From Candidatus Omnitrophota bacterium (GTDB taxonomy: Bacteria > Omnitrophota > Gorgyraeia > Zapsychrales > Zapsychraceae), in assembly GCA_018062515.1 (NCBI GenBank), contig JAGOSC010000061.1, positions 1-13,361 on the forward strand: 13,361 bases of DNA, written 5' to 3'. The notes below the pieces were generated by a model, which did not search any database, was not told the origin of the DNA, and saw only the letters and a program-made list of their open reading frames with translations. Made by a program: the position numbers and the translations under genes. Below, in pieces: positions 6,693 through 13,361 of the stretch (positions are counted from its first letter, which is position 1; each line of letters starts with the position of its first letter).

Positions 6693-8231
6693 TTAATTCT
6701 TGGAAGGAATTTGAGCATGGTTGTCCAAAGATCGGGGCAGAAAAATATGGAATGTTGCGCCTTGATTTACCCGGCTCTTGACGGAAATAGATCCCTTATG
6801 CAATCGAGCAATCGACTGGGCAATACTTAACCCCAAGCCATGGCTATGATGGCCATCCTTGGCGCTGTGATAAAAACGATGAAATATTTTTGGAAGATCT
6901 GCTGGTGAAATTCCGCAGCCGGAATCTTTAACCTTAATTAAGAAATCGCTCTTTGAAATGATCAATTCAATCTCAATCGTTCCATTTTCAGGGGTAAACT
7001 TCATCGCATTATCTAATATATTAAAAAATAGCCGTCTGAGATGCACTTTATCGGCGGTGATATTTTCTACTGTATTCGGCAAATTAAATTTGATTTTAAT
7101 GGATTTCGACCGTGCTAACATACGGACTTGACTGACAATTTCCCCAAAATAAGAAATAAAATCGAAATCTTCAAACTGAAATATTTGAGGATTATGATCA
7201 ATTCTCGTCAATAATAGAAGATCATTGATGATGCGCAGCATCCTATCAACTTCTTCAAGATTAATTTTCATCGCGCTTCTATATTCTGCCTCGGAACGTT
7301 TTTCCATGAGCGCGAGCTCAGTTTCCCCTTTGATAATCGTTAACGGAGTTTTTAATTCATGCGCCACATGTGAGCTAAACCCGTCAATCAAAGCAAACGA
7401 TTGTTCGAGGCGGTTAATCATTTCATTAAAATCATCGATTAAATATCGGATTTCCTTATAAACGTTTTTTGTTTCGACACGAGCGCTCAAATCTTCATAG
7501 GATATCTTTCGCGCGATGGACGCTATATTCTCGACGGGTTTAAGAATTCTTCGCACAAACACTCTTCCGATAAAACTGGTAAGAATAAGAAAGATAGGAA
7601 TGCTGATGAGAACAGAGGTTAACAAACTAAATATTAATCCGATAATTTCTTTCTGATATGTCCCAACCTGAAGAATATACTTCTCTTCGCCTTTATATGT
7701 AAAAGGATAATTGATGATGCGTATTTTCTTTCGGGCATAATCGACGGTTTGGTAAGTGGGTGATCCAAGTTTCGTCAAATCCACGTTCGAACGGAACTGA
7801 TCAATAAGATCGTCAGGAATATTCGGAGAACGGGCCAGCGAGGCCCGGTTGATAGAAATAAAATTAATATAAAAATCACTTAAGTCCAGCTTTTGAACTT
7901 GCTTAAACCAACGTTTTTCAAATTTGCCCGACCACCAACGGCTGGGCTGCCTCTTTTCATCCTGAATCGTATTTTCTAAAGCAAATTTGAGCGGTTCAAC
8001 CTCTTCTCCTCTAACTTCGAGATAAGAATTGATGGACGCGCTAATATTTGTAGCGACTAATTCAAGTTCATCATCTTGTTGGATAAGAACGGTTCGGAAA
8101 AGGATGACATACAAAAAACCGCTGAAAATGATGAGAATAATCAGCAGAATAAAGCTGTATAAAAAACTTATTTCAAAGGTTATGGACTGATAACGGCGGG
8201 GCTTCTTTTTTGCGGATGTTGGACCGCTCAT
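6693..8231 (-). CDS. Membrane-bound sensor histidine kinase
   Basis: The 512-residue kinase has a first membrane helix (about 22-46), a periplasmic sensor region of about 145 residues (47-193) and a second helix (about 196-221). A HAMP domain (about 222-275) is followed by the HisKA dimerisation domain, with the phosphoacceptor His291 in SSHVAHELKTPL. The HATPase domain has its N box near 401-412 (FFNILDNAMKF), DSGCG at 436-440 and HGLGLSIA at 464-471. All catalytic elements look intact. Its ATG overlaps the stop of the response regulator gene (ATGA), so the two are translated as a pair. The sensor region has no recognised domain. It is rich in charged and aromatic residues (RWW, RWFK), so the signal is unknown. 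otsA lies directly downstream, and osmotic or desiccation stress would be a sensible guess. Confidence 0.95.
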   Translation of the reverse strand: MSGPTSAKKKPRRYQSITFEISFLYSFILLIILIIFSGFLYVILFRTVLIQQDDELELVATNISASINSYLEVRGEEVEPLKFALENTIQDEKRQPSRWWSGKFEKRWFKQVQKLDLSDFYINFISINRASLARSPNIPDDLIDQFRSNVDLTKLGSPTYQTVDYARKKIRIINYPFTYKGEEKYILQVGTYQKEIIGLIFSLLTSVLISIPIFLILTSFIGRVFVRRILKPVENIASIARKISYEDLSARVETKNVYKEIRYLIDDFNEMINRLEQSFALIDGFSSHVAHELKTPLTIIKGETELALMEKRSEAEYRSAMKINLEEVDRMLRIINDLLLLTRIDHNPQIFQFEDFDFISYFGEIVSQVRMLARSKSIKIKFNLPNTVENITADKVHLRRLFFNILDNAMKFTPENGTIEIELIISKSDFLIKVKDSGCGISPADLPKIFHRFYHSAKDGHHSHGLGLSIAQSIARLHKGSISVKSRVNQGATFHIFLPRSLDNHAQIPSKN

Positions 8232-8905
8232 TTGGAACTTTCTTTTAAAATATAACCGGTGCCACGGACTGTATGGATGAGTTTTTTATCTGTATTTTTA
8301 TCGACTTTGTTTCGTAAATACCGGATATGAACATCAATCACATTGGTGAAACTATTAAAACTTTCTTTCCATACATGTTCAGAAATCATCGTACGGGTCA
8401 CAACCTGATTGGCATTAAGCATTAAATATTCGAGCAGGCCATATTCTTTACTGGTCAAAGCAATTTGCCTTTTACCACGGGTGACCTGATGGTTCAGCAT
8501 GTTGAGCTCAAGATCAGCGATTTTAATCATATCCACTTTCTCGCTACGTTCTCTTCTTAATAGAGCACGGACGCGGGCGAGTAATTCACTGAAAGAAAAT
8601 GGCTTGGTCAAGTAGTCATCCGCGCCGGCGTTTAGCCCGGAAACTTTATCTTTAAGAGCATCGCGCGCGGTCAGCATCAAAATGGGTGTATTAATTTTTT
8701 GATTTCTTAATTCGCGGCATATGGTCACGCCGTCTTTCTTAGGAAGCATAATGTCGAGCAGAATTAAATCGTAGGGATTGATTTCGGCTTGATAAAGACC
8801 TTCTTCACCGTCATACGCGACATCAACTGTATAGTGGTGTTCCTTTAGCCCGCGCTCAATGAAACTAGCTATCTTCTTTTCATCTTCGACTAATAGAATT
8901 CTCAT
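8228..8905 (-). CDS. OmpR/PhoB-family response regulator
   Basis: This 225-residue two-domain regulator has a receiver domain (1-118) with acidic pocket Glu7-Asp8-Glu9 region, phosphoacceptor Asp51 (LLDIMLPKKDG), Thr79 (MLTARD) and Lys101 (LTKPF). The C-terminal winged helix (about 127-222) includes the recognition-helix segment NVIDVHIRYLRNKVD and the terminal hairpin VRGTGYIL. These features place it in the OmpR/PhoB subfamily, close to CusR-like members. It is the cognate partner of the kinase whose start codon overlaps its stop. The gene begins a new block, 156 bp after the NUDIX gene. The ATG at 8905 has a GGAG about nine bases upstream. Members of this family typically bind tandem direct repeats at about 11-bp spacing, which matters for the array found before otsA. 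Confidence 0.96.
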   Translation of the reverse strand: MRILLVEDEKKIASFIERGLKEHHYTVDVAYDGEEGLYQAEINPYDLILLDIMLPKKDGVTICRELRNQKINTPILMLTARDALKDKVSGLNAGADDYLTKPFSFSELLARVRALLRRERSEKVDMIKIADLELNMLNHQVTRGKRQIALTSKEYGLLEYLMLNANQVVTRTMISEHVWKESFNSFTNVIDVHIRYLRNKVDKNTDKKLIHTVRGTGYILKESSK

Positions 8906-8927
8906 TTCTTCATCTCCATAACTGATT

Positions 8928-8937
8928 AATGATCATT
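8928..8937. promoter_or_regulatory. Perfect 10-bp palindrome AATGATCATT upstream of the response regulator gene
   Basis: The palindrome lies 23 bp before the start of the response regulator gene, in the 156-bp gap after the NUDIX gene. The 11-mer GGAATGATCAT that contains most of it occurs again at 4194-4204, in the gap before tamB. It could be a small operator. It could also be chance in AT-rich DNA. The rest of this gap is AT-rich, with no clear -35/-10 pair and no hairpin terminator that I can identify. Confidence 0.25.
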
Positions 8938-9061
8938 CCTCTTTATAAAAAAACACTAGGGGGTATTTTAGCAAAAAAGAAATAAATCACACAGTATATT
9001 TTTGGAATGGAACTCTGTTTTTGGTAAATGGTTTAAGGTGAGGAGTTTATAAAAATATAAT

Positions 9062-9550
9062 TTACAACCATCCGCAGTAGGCTAATGCGCAAAGCGTCTT
9101 TGCGTCTTTAATTTTTTGGCGGGAGACCATCGATTTAATCTCAGCTTGGTTGACCATCTGGATGGAAATAATTTCATCGTCATCCTTCTGTCCTTGCTCG
9201 ACGGTCAGCTGATCGGCCTTATAAAGATAAATGATTTCATTCGTATATCCGGGCGCAGGATAAATTTCTCCCAACTTGGAGAACCTCTTTCCTTTATATC
9301 CCGTCTCCTCAATCAATTCGCGTTTGGCGCAAACCAATGGGCTTTCACGCGGATCAATTGTTCCACAGGGCAATTCGTATAAATATTTCCCAAATACCGG
9401 GCGGTATTGTCTTAAGAGGATAATAGTTTTTAAATTTATAAAAGGAACAATTAGGACCGCGCCGGGATGATCAATCATGCGCACCATTTTGACAAATCCG
9501 TTAGGTAGTTTCTCCTGCCTAACTAAGTATTTGAATTTTCCTTTTTTCAT
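9062..9550 (-). CDS. NUDIX hydrolase, ADP-ribose pyrophosphatase type
   Basis: The protein has 162 residues with a complete Nudix box at 63-85: Gly63, Glu69, Arg77-Glu78, Glu81-Glu82 and Gly84, fitting GX5EX7REUXEEXGU exactly. The preceding RQYRP (48-52) and LYELPCGTID, and the following YPAPGYTNE, are the arrangement typical of ADP-ribose pyrophosphatases (NudF-like), which cleave ADP-ribose to AMP and ribose 5-phosphate. Another nucleoside diphosphate sugar remains possible. No signal peptide is present, so it should be cytosolic. The ATG overlaps the stop of the upstream DUF3108 gene by 4 bp (ATGA), so it ends the first gene cluster by coupled translation. Confidence 0.9.
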   Translation of the reverse strand: MKKGKFKYLVRQEKLPNGFVKMVRMIDHPGAVLIVPFINLKTIILLRQYRPVFGKYLYELPCGTIDPRESPLVCAKRELIEETGYKGKRFSKLGEIYPAPGYTNEIIYLYKADQLTVEQGQKDDDEIISIQMVNQAEIKSMVSRQKIKDAKTLCALAYCGWL

Positions 9551-10368
9551 GGCTTACTATTTTTTTGATCAAGAATAACATGCACCGTTCCAAATCGTGA
9601 CTTTAAGGACGCGCGCAATGTTTTTCTTAAAGGTTCGGCGGAAAAAAGCACATCACCGGAGATTTTTTTAAATGGCACTCCGTCTAAAAATAAATATGGT
9701 TTGAAGAAATACGCCTCCTGATCACGATGAGATGGAAGGTTCACAGTTGTTTTCTCGCCAAGCGAACCGACATAGTCATAAATCTTTTCATCCGCGTAAA
9801 TTTTCATTTCAATGGTGTCCCCTACTTCCATCGGAATCATCCGCAAATAATATCCGCCGCTTAAAACATCAAATATTTTATCGGGAATCGGTGTTGTCTT
9901 CGTCTGTGAACTAATAAAATTAGTATGTGTAGCTATATTAGTTTCATAATTAAAATCAACCGCCGATTCTAAGACTGTGCCGCCCTTTATATACTCCTCA
10001 TGACGCACAACGACAAAATCTTGAGCATCCATATACGAAATATAACGTGCCTTAGCCTTAAAACTTCTTAAAAAAAACGGTAATGTCTTAACATTAAGTT
10101 CAAACGAGTATACTTCTTTATTATTTAATAATGTTTTTCCATTATTGCGAAACGTGAACTGGCCGATTTTAATCCCTAAAAATTTTGCCTTATAGACGAG
10201 TGTTTCCTGATCAAGCAAAGGGGTAAGTTGTGAAGCTGGTATGGCGGAAGCGTCTTTAGGCTTACTTTCAAAAATGACTTCTTTTTTTGCGGTTGCATTC
10301 GCAATAAACAAAAAAGACAAAAGTAAAAAGCTTATAAGGATTTTTGTTTTTTGATGCGTATTTTTCAT
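9547..10368 (-). CDS. Secreted DUF3108 domain protein
   Basis: This 273-residue protein begins with a Sec signal peptide: a Lys-containing n-region, hydrophobic core ILISFLLLSFLFIANA and probable signal peptidase I cleavage after ATA at about residue 27. The mature part follows the DUF3108 pattern: LVYKAKFLGIKIGQFTF near 57-73, a block of alternating hydrophobic strands, FDVLSGGYYLRMIPMEVGDTI near 165-185, and a final LFSAEPLRKTLRASLKSRFGTVHV. DUF3108 proteins are periplasmic or envelope proteins of Gram-negative bacteria with predicted beta-rich folds and no established biochemical function. The ATG at 10368 is preceded by AGGAG about nine bases upstream. It lies 21 bp after the membrane-anchored hypothetical gene and overlaps the NUDIX gene. 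Confidence 0.85.
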   Translation of the reverse strand: MKNTHQKTKILISFLLLSFLFIANATAKKEVIFESKPKDASAIPASQLTPLLDQETLVYKAKFLGIKIGQFTFRNNGKTLLNNKEVYSFELNVKTLPFFLRSFKAKARYISYMDAQDFVVVRHEEYIKGGTVLESAVDFNYETNIATHTNFISSQTKTTPIPDKIFDVLSGGYYLRMIPMEVGDTIEMKIYADEKIYDYVGSLGEKTTVNLPSHRDQEAYFFKPYLFLDGVPFKKISGDVLFSAEPLRKTLRASLKSRFGTVHVILDQKNSKP

Positions 10369-10389
10369 CAGAGAAAACTCCTATAGAAT

Positions 10390-11250
10390 TTATGGATAAG
10401 TAATCCTTTGTTCATTTTCGGGAACCTCGGATGTTTCTACAGCAATGAGTTTCATTTTCCATTTATCTGATGGATCCTGGGTAACAAATTCTGCGTCCGA
10501 TAATCGATAATAATACGTGCGGTTGAAGAACTTCTCACCAATTCCCGTCGCTGCCCAGTAAATCTTCAAGGCATCAAACGTTTTTCCATCGACAGTAATC
10601 GGGGCAACACCTTTTTTCTCGGCCTTCATTTTAAATTCCGTCAGTTCATCGGTGCGAAGCCCCCAAAATTCCATTTTTTCCGCCTTTGACAAGACAAACC
10701 CTTTCAGTCCAAGTTTCGGATTAAAATAAAAAGGTAAGTCTTCATTGAGCTGAATCCGGCGAGTTAACTCCTTATTCTTAAACTTGCCTCTTAGCTCGAG
10801 GGTATTTCCTTTTCTAATACCTTTATAGTCGCTTCCTTCGTTGGGAAGGCGGGCGCTCCAACTTTCGGTTTCCCAACGGTCATTAAGGACATATTCTTCA
10901 ATTTCCGCATAATCCTTCTTCTCTAAAAACCACTGCACAATCTTTTTTCCGTCCGTCTGTTCCGTAATATAAGCCATTGTCTGATCAATCGTATTATTTG
11001 TATCTATGTCGTATGCCTCATAAGTTAATTTCTTTTGGACAAGGGTAGGAATTTCAGAAATTTCCTGTTCTGGCTGAATTTGTCTTTCAGCTTGATTAGT
11101 AATGACTTCGTTAATCTCATGTTCCTGCGTCTGATCAGCGTCTAGATTAATTAAACCCTTTGGTTTGACGATGACGGGCTGACTCAAGAAATAATACGCC
11201 GCTATGAAAAGGCATGTTCCAAAAAACATAAAAATAAATTTTCTTTTCAT
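10390..11250 (-). CDS. Membrane-anchored periplasmic protein of unknown function
   Basis: I do not recognise the family of this 286-residue protein. An N-terminal signal anchor (about 4-23) is followed by a Glu/Gln-rich, low-hydrophobicity linker (about 38-72). The soluble domain from about 73 to 286 is rich in charged and aromatic residues and likely beta-rich, with segments such as IVQWFLEKKDY, DRWETESW and FFNRTYYYRLSDAEFV. The last resembles the strand-turn layout of periplasmic DUF3108-like or lipoprotein-processing proteins. The next gene encodes a DUF3108 protein, so a divergent relative is possible, but no sequence motif proves it. It starts 3 bp after the DUF218 gene, with only a weak Shine-Dalgarno sequence, and is certainly within the same operon. 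It is normal in base composition relative to its neighbours. Confidence 0.75.
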   Translation of the reverse strand: MKRKFIFMFFGTCLFIAAYYFLSQPVIVKPKGLINLDADQTQEHEINEVITNQAERQIQPEQEISEIPTLVQKKLTYEAYDIDTNNTIDQTMAYITEQTDGKKIVQWFLEKKDYAEIEEYVLNDRWETESWSARLPNEGSDYKGIRKGNTLELRGKFKNKELTRRIQLNEDLPFYFNPKLGLKGFVLSKAEKMEFWGLRTDELTEFKMKAEKKGVAPITVDGKTFDALKIYWAATGIGEKFFNRTYYYRLSDAEFVTQDPSDKWKMKLIAVETSEVPENEQRITYP

Positions 11251-11253
11251 AGT

Positions 11254-11910
11254 TTATTTTTGTCCTCTAACAAAATGGACCAGACGTAAATACATGGGTT
11301 CAGGCAATACGTCGACGAGATATGAAATCCATTCATAGTGACTATCCTTCCAAACATTTATCATATTTATTGGCGTGTCCGATTCAAAATACGGATGAGG
11401 CGTCCATTGCACCTTTAAATCCGGAACACATTTTATCATGTTTTTCTTTTTAATACGATGAATATGAAGCGGTGAACTGATTAAAATCACTGAAATCCAT
11501 TTGTTTTCCCTCAGAATCGGAACCATATACTGCAGGTTCGTTTTTGTGTCATACGAATGCGGTTCCAAAAAAATATTTTCTTCTTTAATCCCTTTCTTGA
11601 CCAGATAATCTTTCATTTTCTCAGCGCCCAAGAAATGATGTTTCGGCCGATCACCGCCGACACATAAAAAAAATTTAAAAAGACCTTGTTGATGAATTTT
11701 TAAAGCGTAATCCAGACGCTGATATGTCTTTGGCCCAACGTCCGTAAAATCCCTATTAATATCACCCATTAAAATAACTCCCACATCAGCTTTACGGAGT
11801 GACATGGTTTTCTCTTCCGATATTACGTTCATAAACCAAACGCTAGCGATACTGCTATCCACAACCATCAAAAAGGTAATGATTAAAAAAACCCGTCTTA
11901 AAATTTTCAT
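11254..11910 (-). CDS. YdcF/SanA-like DUF218 domain protein
   Basis: The 218-residue protein has one N-terminal membrane helix (about 6-27) and a DUF218 domain (about 41-155). Visible family elements are ADVGVILMGD (41-50), the helix RLDYALKIHQQGLFKFFLCVGG, GAEKMKDYLVKKGIKEENIFLE, the DTKTNL segment (121-126) and VILISSPLHIHRI (141-153). DUF218 proteins such as SanA, ElyC and YdcF are anchored in the inner membrane and affect envelope integrity, and their catalytic activity is not settled. The family's usual SxxT-N and H-xR elements are recognisable in DTKTNL and PLHIHRI. It begins 7 bp after the DUF924 gene and stops 3 bp before the next gene. Confidence 0.88.
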   Translation of the reverse strand: MKILRRVFLIITFLMVVDSSIASVWFMNVISEEKTMSLRKADVGVILMGDINRDFTDVGPKTYQRLDYALKIHQQGLFKFFLCVGGDRPKHHFLGAEKMKDYLVKKGIKEENIFLEPHSYDTKTNLQYMVPILRENKWISVILISSPLHIHRIKKKNMIKCVPDLKVQWTPHPYFESDTPINMINVWKDSHYEWISYLVDVLPEPMYLRLVHFVRGQK

Positions 11911-11917
11911 TTACAAC

Positions 11918-12487
11918 TTACTCATTCGCCGTTCGACCTAAAATTTTATCACGGTGGGGAAAGCGGCTATATGCTTCTATTATTTGCTTATATCTGAGCG
12001 CATGTTTTAAATTATTTTCGTAATAAGGATAGTTTTCTGGATTTTTTTTCTTTACAGCGTCGGAAAGATCCTTAAAACATCGGACCGATATTTCCTGCAT
12101 GCGAATATTTTCAGCGTGCATCAATGGCATGTAAACAAAAAGCCGTTCAATAAACATAAGTTCAAGATCTTTGCCCTTTTTAATCATATCGTCGGCTAAT
12201 AAACACGCCTGTTGATCATATTGAAAGGCTTGAGGCATATTTCGATAAATATTTCTCGACAGCTGATCGTAAAGAATAATAAGGGCCAACTGTTCTTGTG
12301 GACTGGGCGGTACGTAGTTAAGATCGGTATTCGGAAAATATTTTTCGAATCTGGCTTTTGCATCCAGATCAAAACTTTTACTGCTTAAAAACCATTTTCG
12401 AAACGGGTTATTGTCCTTTTGGATTAAGGTCTCGTCGCTGATTCCCTCAAACCAAAATTCAAGAATTTCATTAAATGGTATCATCAT
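11918..12487 (-). CDS. DUF924 family protein
   Basis: This 189-residue helical protein has the DUF924 signature: ILEFWFEG near the start, NPFRKWF (27-33), SPQEQLALIILYDQLSRNIYR (62-82), then AFQYDQQA and ERLFVYMPLMHAEN (114-127). The LALIILYDQLSRN segment with its conserved DQ..RN is diagnostic. The family adopts a TPR-like all-helical fold and has no firmly known biochemical function. The usual family start lies just before ILEFWF, so I choose ATG 12487. An ATG at 12523 would add 12 residues (ITASGPSQEL...) that overlap the ttcA-like gene further. Neither has a strong ribosome site. With ATG 12487 the gene overlaps the end of the ttcA-like gene by 17 bp, so translation is probably coupled. 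Confidence 0.88.
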   Translation of the reverse strand: MMIPFNEILEFWFEGISDETLIQKDNNPFRKWFLSSKSFDLDAKARFEKYFPNTDLNYVPPSPQEQLALIILYDQLSRNIYRNMPQAFQYDQQACLLADDMIKKGKDLELMFIERLFVYMPLMHAENIRMQEISVRCFKDLSDAVKKKNPENYPYYENNLKHALRYKQIIEAYSRFPHRDKILGRTANE

Positions 12488-13271
12488 CAATTCTTGACTG
12501 GGCCCCGACGCTGTTATTTTCAATCAAATATTCAGTACGTATTCTGCGTAAACTGTTAAAAATATTAATCACAATATCAGGATTATGTTGCTCGAATTCC
12601 CGCAGCATCTTCTTAATAATCATCCGATGAGATGTATCGTCGTTGGCGCATTTGGATTGGCCCATCGTGTGGATGCCGAGTTTTTCCGCTAATATGCGCA
12701 TGGCATCTTCCCGGACATAAGCCAATGGCCTAATAAGTGTAATTAAACCGTCGAATAGAACTTGATTCGGCTTCATCGCTCCGATCTCACCGCGATAAAA
12801 CTGATTTAGAATGATCGTCTCGGCAATATCATCAATGTGATGACCGAAGGCAATCTTATTTAATTTTTCCCGGCCGCACAATTGAAACAAAGCCTTACGG
12901 CGATTCTTCGACCACCAATAACAATCTATGTCGCTGTATTTCTCCCCTTTTAACCAATCAATTTTTTCTATAATGTAGGGAAAATCATGCAGTTTAAAAT
13001 ATTCGACGAGCTTTTGGGGATCAAAATCTGAAAATTCAAAATCAATATGAACAGCTATGAATTCGAACTTAACGGGACTGACTTTTAGTCGGTGACGTAA
13101 AACATGCAGTAGAGATAGACTATCCTTCCCCCCCGAGACAGCGACGGCGATGCGGTCTCCTCGCTGTATGAGATTAAAATCCTTGATCGCCTTCCCTGCC
13201 CTTCCAGACACATGCAGAAGTTCGGGTATTTCTTTTATCTTATTTTTCTTGGGATTTAATTGATCGTCCAT
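12471..13271 (-). CDS. ttcA: TtcA-family tRNA thiolation ATPase (one expected cluster cysteine replaced by Trp)
   Basis: The 266-residue PP-loop ATPase has SGGKDSLSLLHVL (46-58) for ATP binding and the TtcA-type block NKIAFGHHIDDIAETIILNQFYRGEIGAM (138-166). LIRPLAYVRED (179-189) and a C-terminal helical part follow. TtcA enzymes activate tRNA C32 and insert sulfur, using a [4Fe-4S] cluster held by three Cys. Here the first site reads DCYWWSKNRRKALF: Cys117 is present, but the position expected to be the second Cys of CxxC is Trp120. A further Cys208 (GQSKCAND) fits the third ligand, and Cys132 lies nearby. The ATG at 13271 is my start. A TTG at 13307 would add 12 residues with no family support. 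The upstream 90 bp hold only AT-rich sequence and no clear promoter. Substrate and activity are inferred from the family. Confidence 0.82.
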   Translation of the reverse strand: MDDQLNPKKNKIKEIPELLHVSGRAGKAIKDFNLIQRGDRIAVAVSGGKDSLSLLHVLRHRLKVSPVKFEFIAVHIDFEFSDFDPQKLVEYFKLHDFPYIIEKIDWLKGEKYSDIDCYWWSKNRRKALFQLCGREKLNKIAFGHHIDDIAETIILNQFYRGEIGAMKPNQVLFDGLITLIRPLAYVREDAMRILAEKLGIHTMGQSKCANDDTSHRMIIKKMLREFEQHNPDIVINIFNSLRRIRTEYLIENNSVGAQSRIDDDTI

Positions 13272-13361
13272 AGGGACTCGTTTCCATATTGTCCAGACGG
13301 ACACCAAAATCGGCAGATTTATTGATTAGGATACGGCGTGTTTATTTTATAACGTTTTGAT

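Noticed and set aside
8903..8918. Five-codon micro-ORF (MEMKK) whose stop overlaps the response regulator start
   Set aside because: It arises from the purine-rich ribosome-site region and is too short to be supported as a coding leader peptide.
8940..8975. TTGCTA with TATAAA as a promoter for the response regulator
   Set aside because: The spacing is about 21 bp, too long for a sigma-70 promoter, and the flanking T-runs make matches easy by chance.
13308..13361. Possible C-terminal end of a further upstream gene at the right edge
   Set aside because: Short stop-terminated frames exist on the minus strand, but about 40 bases are too few to identify anything.

Overview
All recognisable genes in this window lie on the minus strand, so transcription runs from the right edge to the left. 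The sequence is AT-rich, densely packed and reads as ordinary bacterial chromosome. TamB-like and periplasmic DUF3108-type proteins point to a Gram-negative (diderm) envelope. No single gene fixes the taxonomy. A Candidatus Omnitrophota-like or similar low-GC diderm lineage would fit, but that is a guess. I see no mobile element, CRISPR array, tRNA or rRNA.

In transcription order, the first cluster (13271 to 9062) has six tightly spaced or overlapping genes. They are a TtcA-type tRNA thiolation ATPase, a DUF924 protein, a YdcF/SanA-like DUF218 membrane protein, an unrecognised membrane-anchored periplasmic protein, a secreted DUF3108 protein and an ADP-ribose-pyrophosphatase-type NUDIX hydrolase.

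The second cluster (8905 to 4299) has an OmpR-family response regulator and a sensor histidine kinase, which overlap by ATGA. They are followed after 97 bp by a GT20 trehalose-6-phosphate synthase and a HAD trehalose-6-phosphate phosphatase. The gap before otsA holds three 8-bp direct repeats at exact 11-bp phasing next to a TATACT box. That is the geometry expected of an OmpR/PhoB-class binding site, so the two-component pair may control trehalose synthesis directly.

The third cluster (4097 to 1) starts behind a good extended -10 promoter. It encodes a short TamB-like protein with a gapless 110-residue internal duplication, an endonuclease/exonuclease/phosphatase-family enzyme, a CNNM-type DUF21 membrane protein, a double-PspC membrane protein and the start of an ornithine cyclodeaminase-family gene cut by the window edge. 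Envelope maintenance and osmotic or envelope stress are the loose common theme of the window.

The most notable oddities are the phased repeats before otsA, a TtcA homologue in which one expected iron-sulfur-cluster cysteine is Trp, and the duplicated, shortened TamB. I found nothing that amounts to a clearly new multi-gene system.
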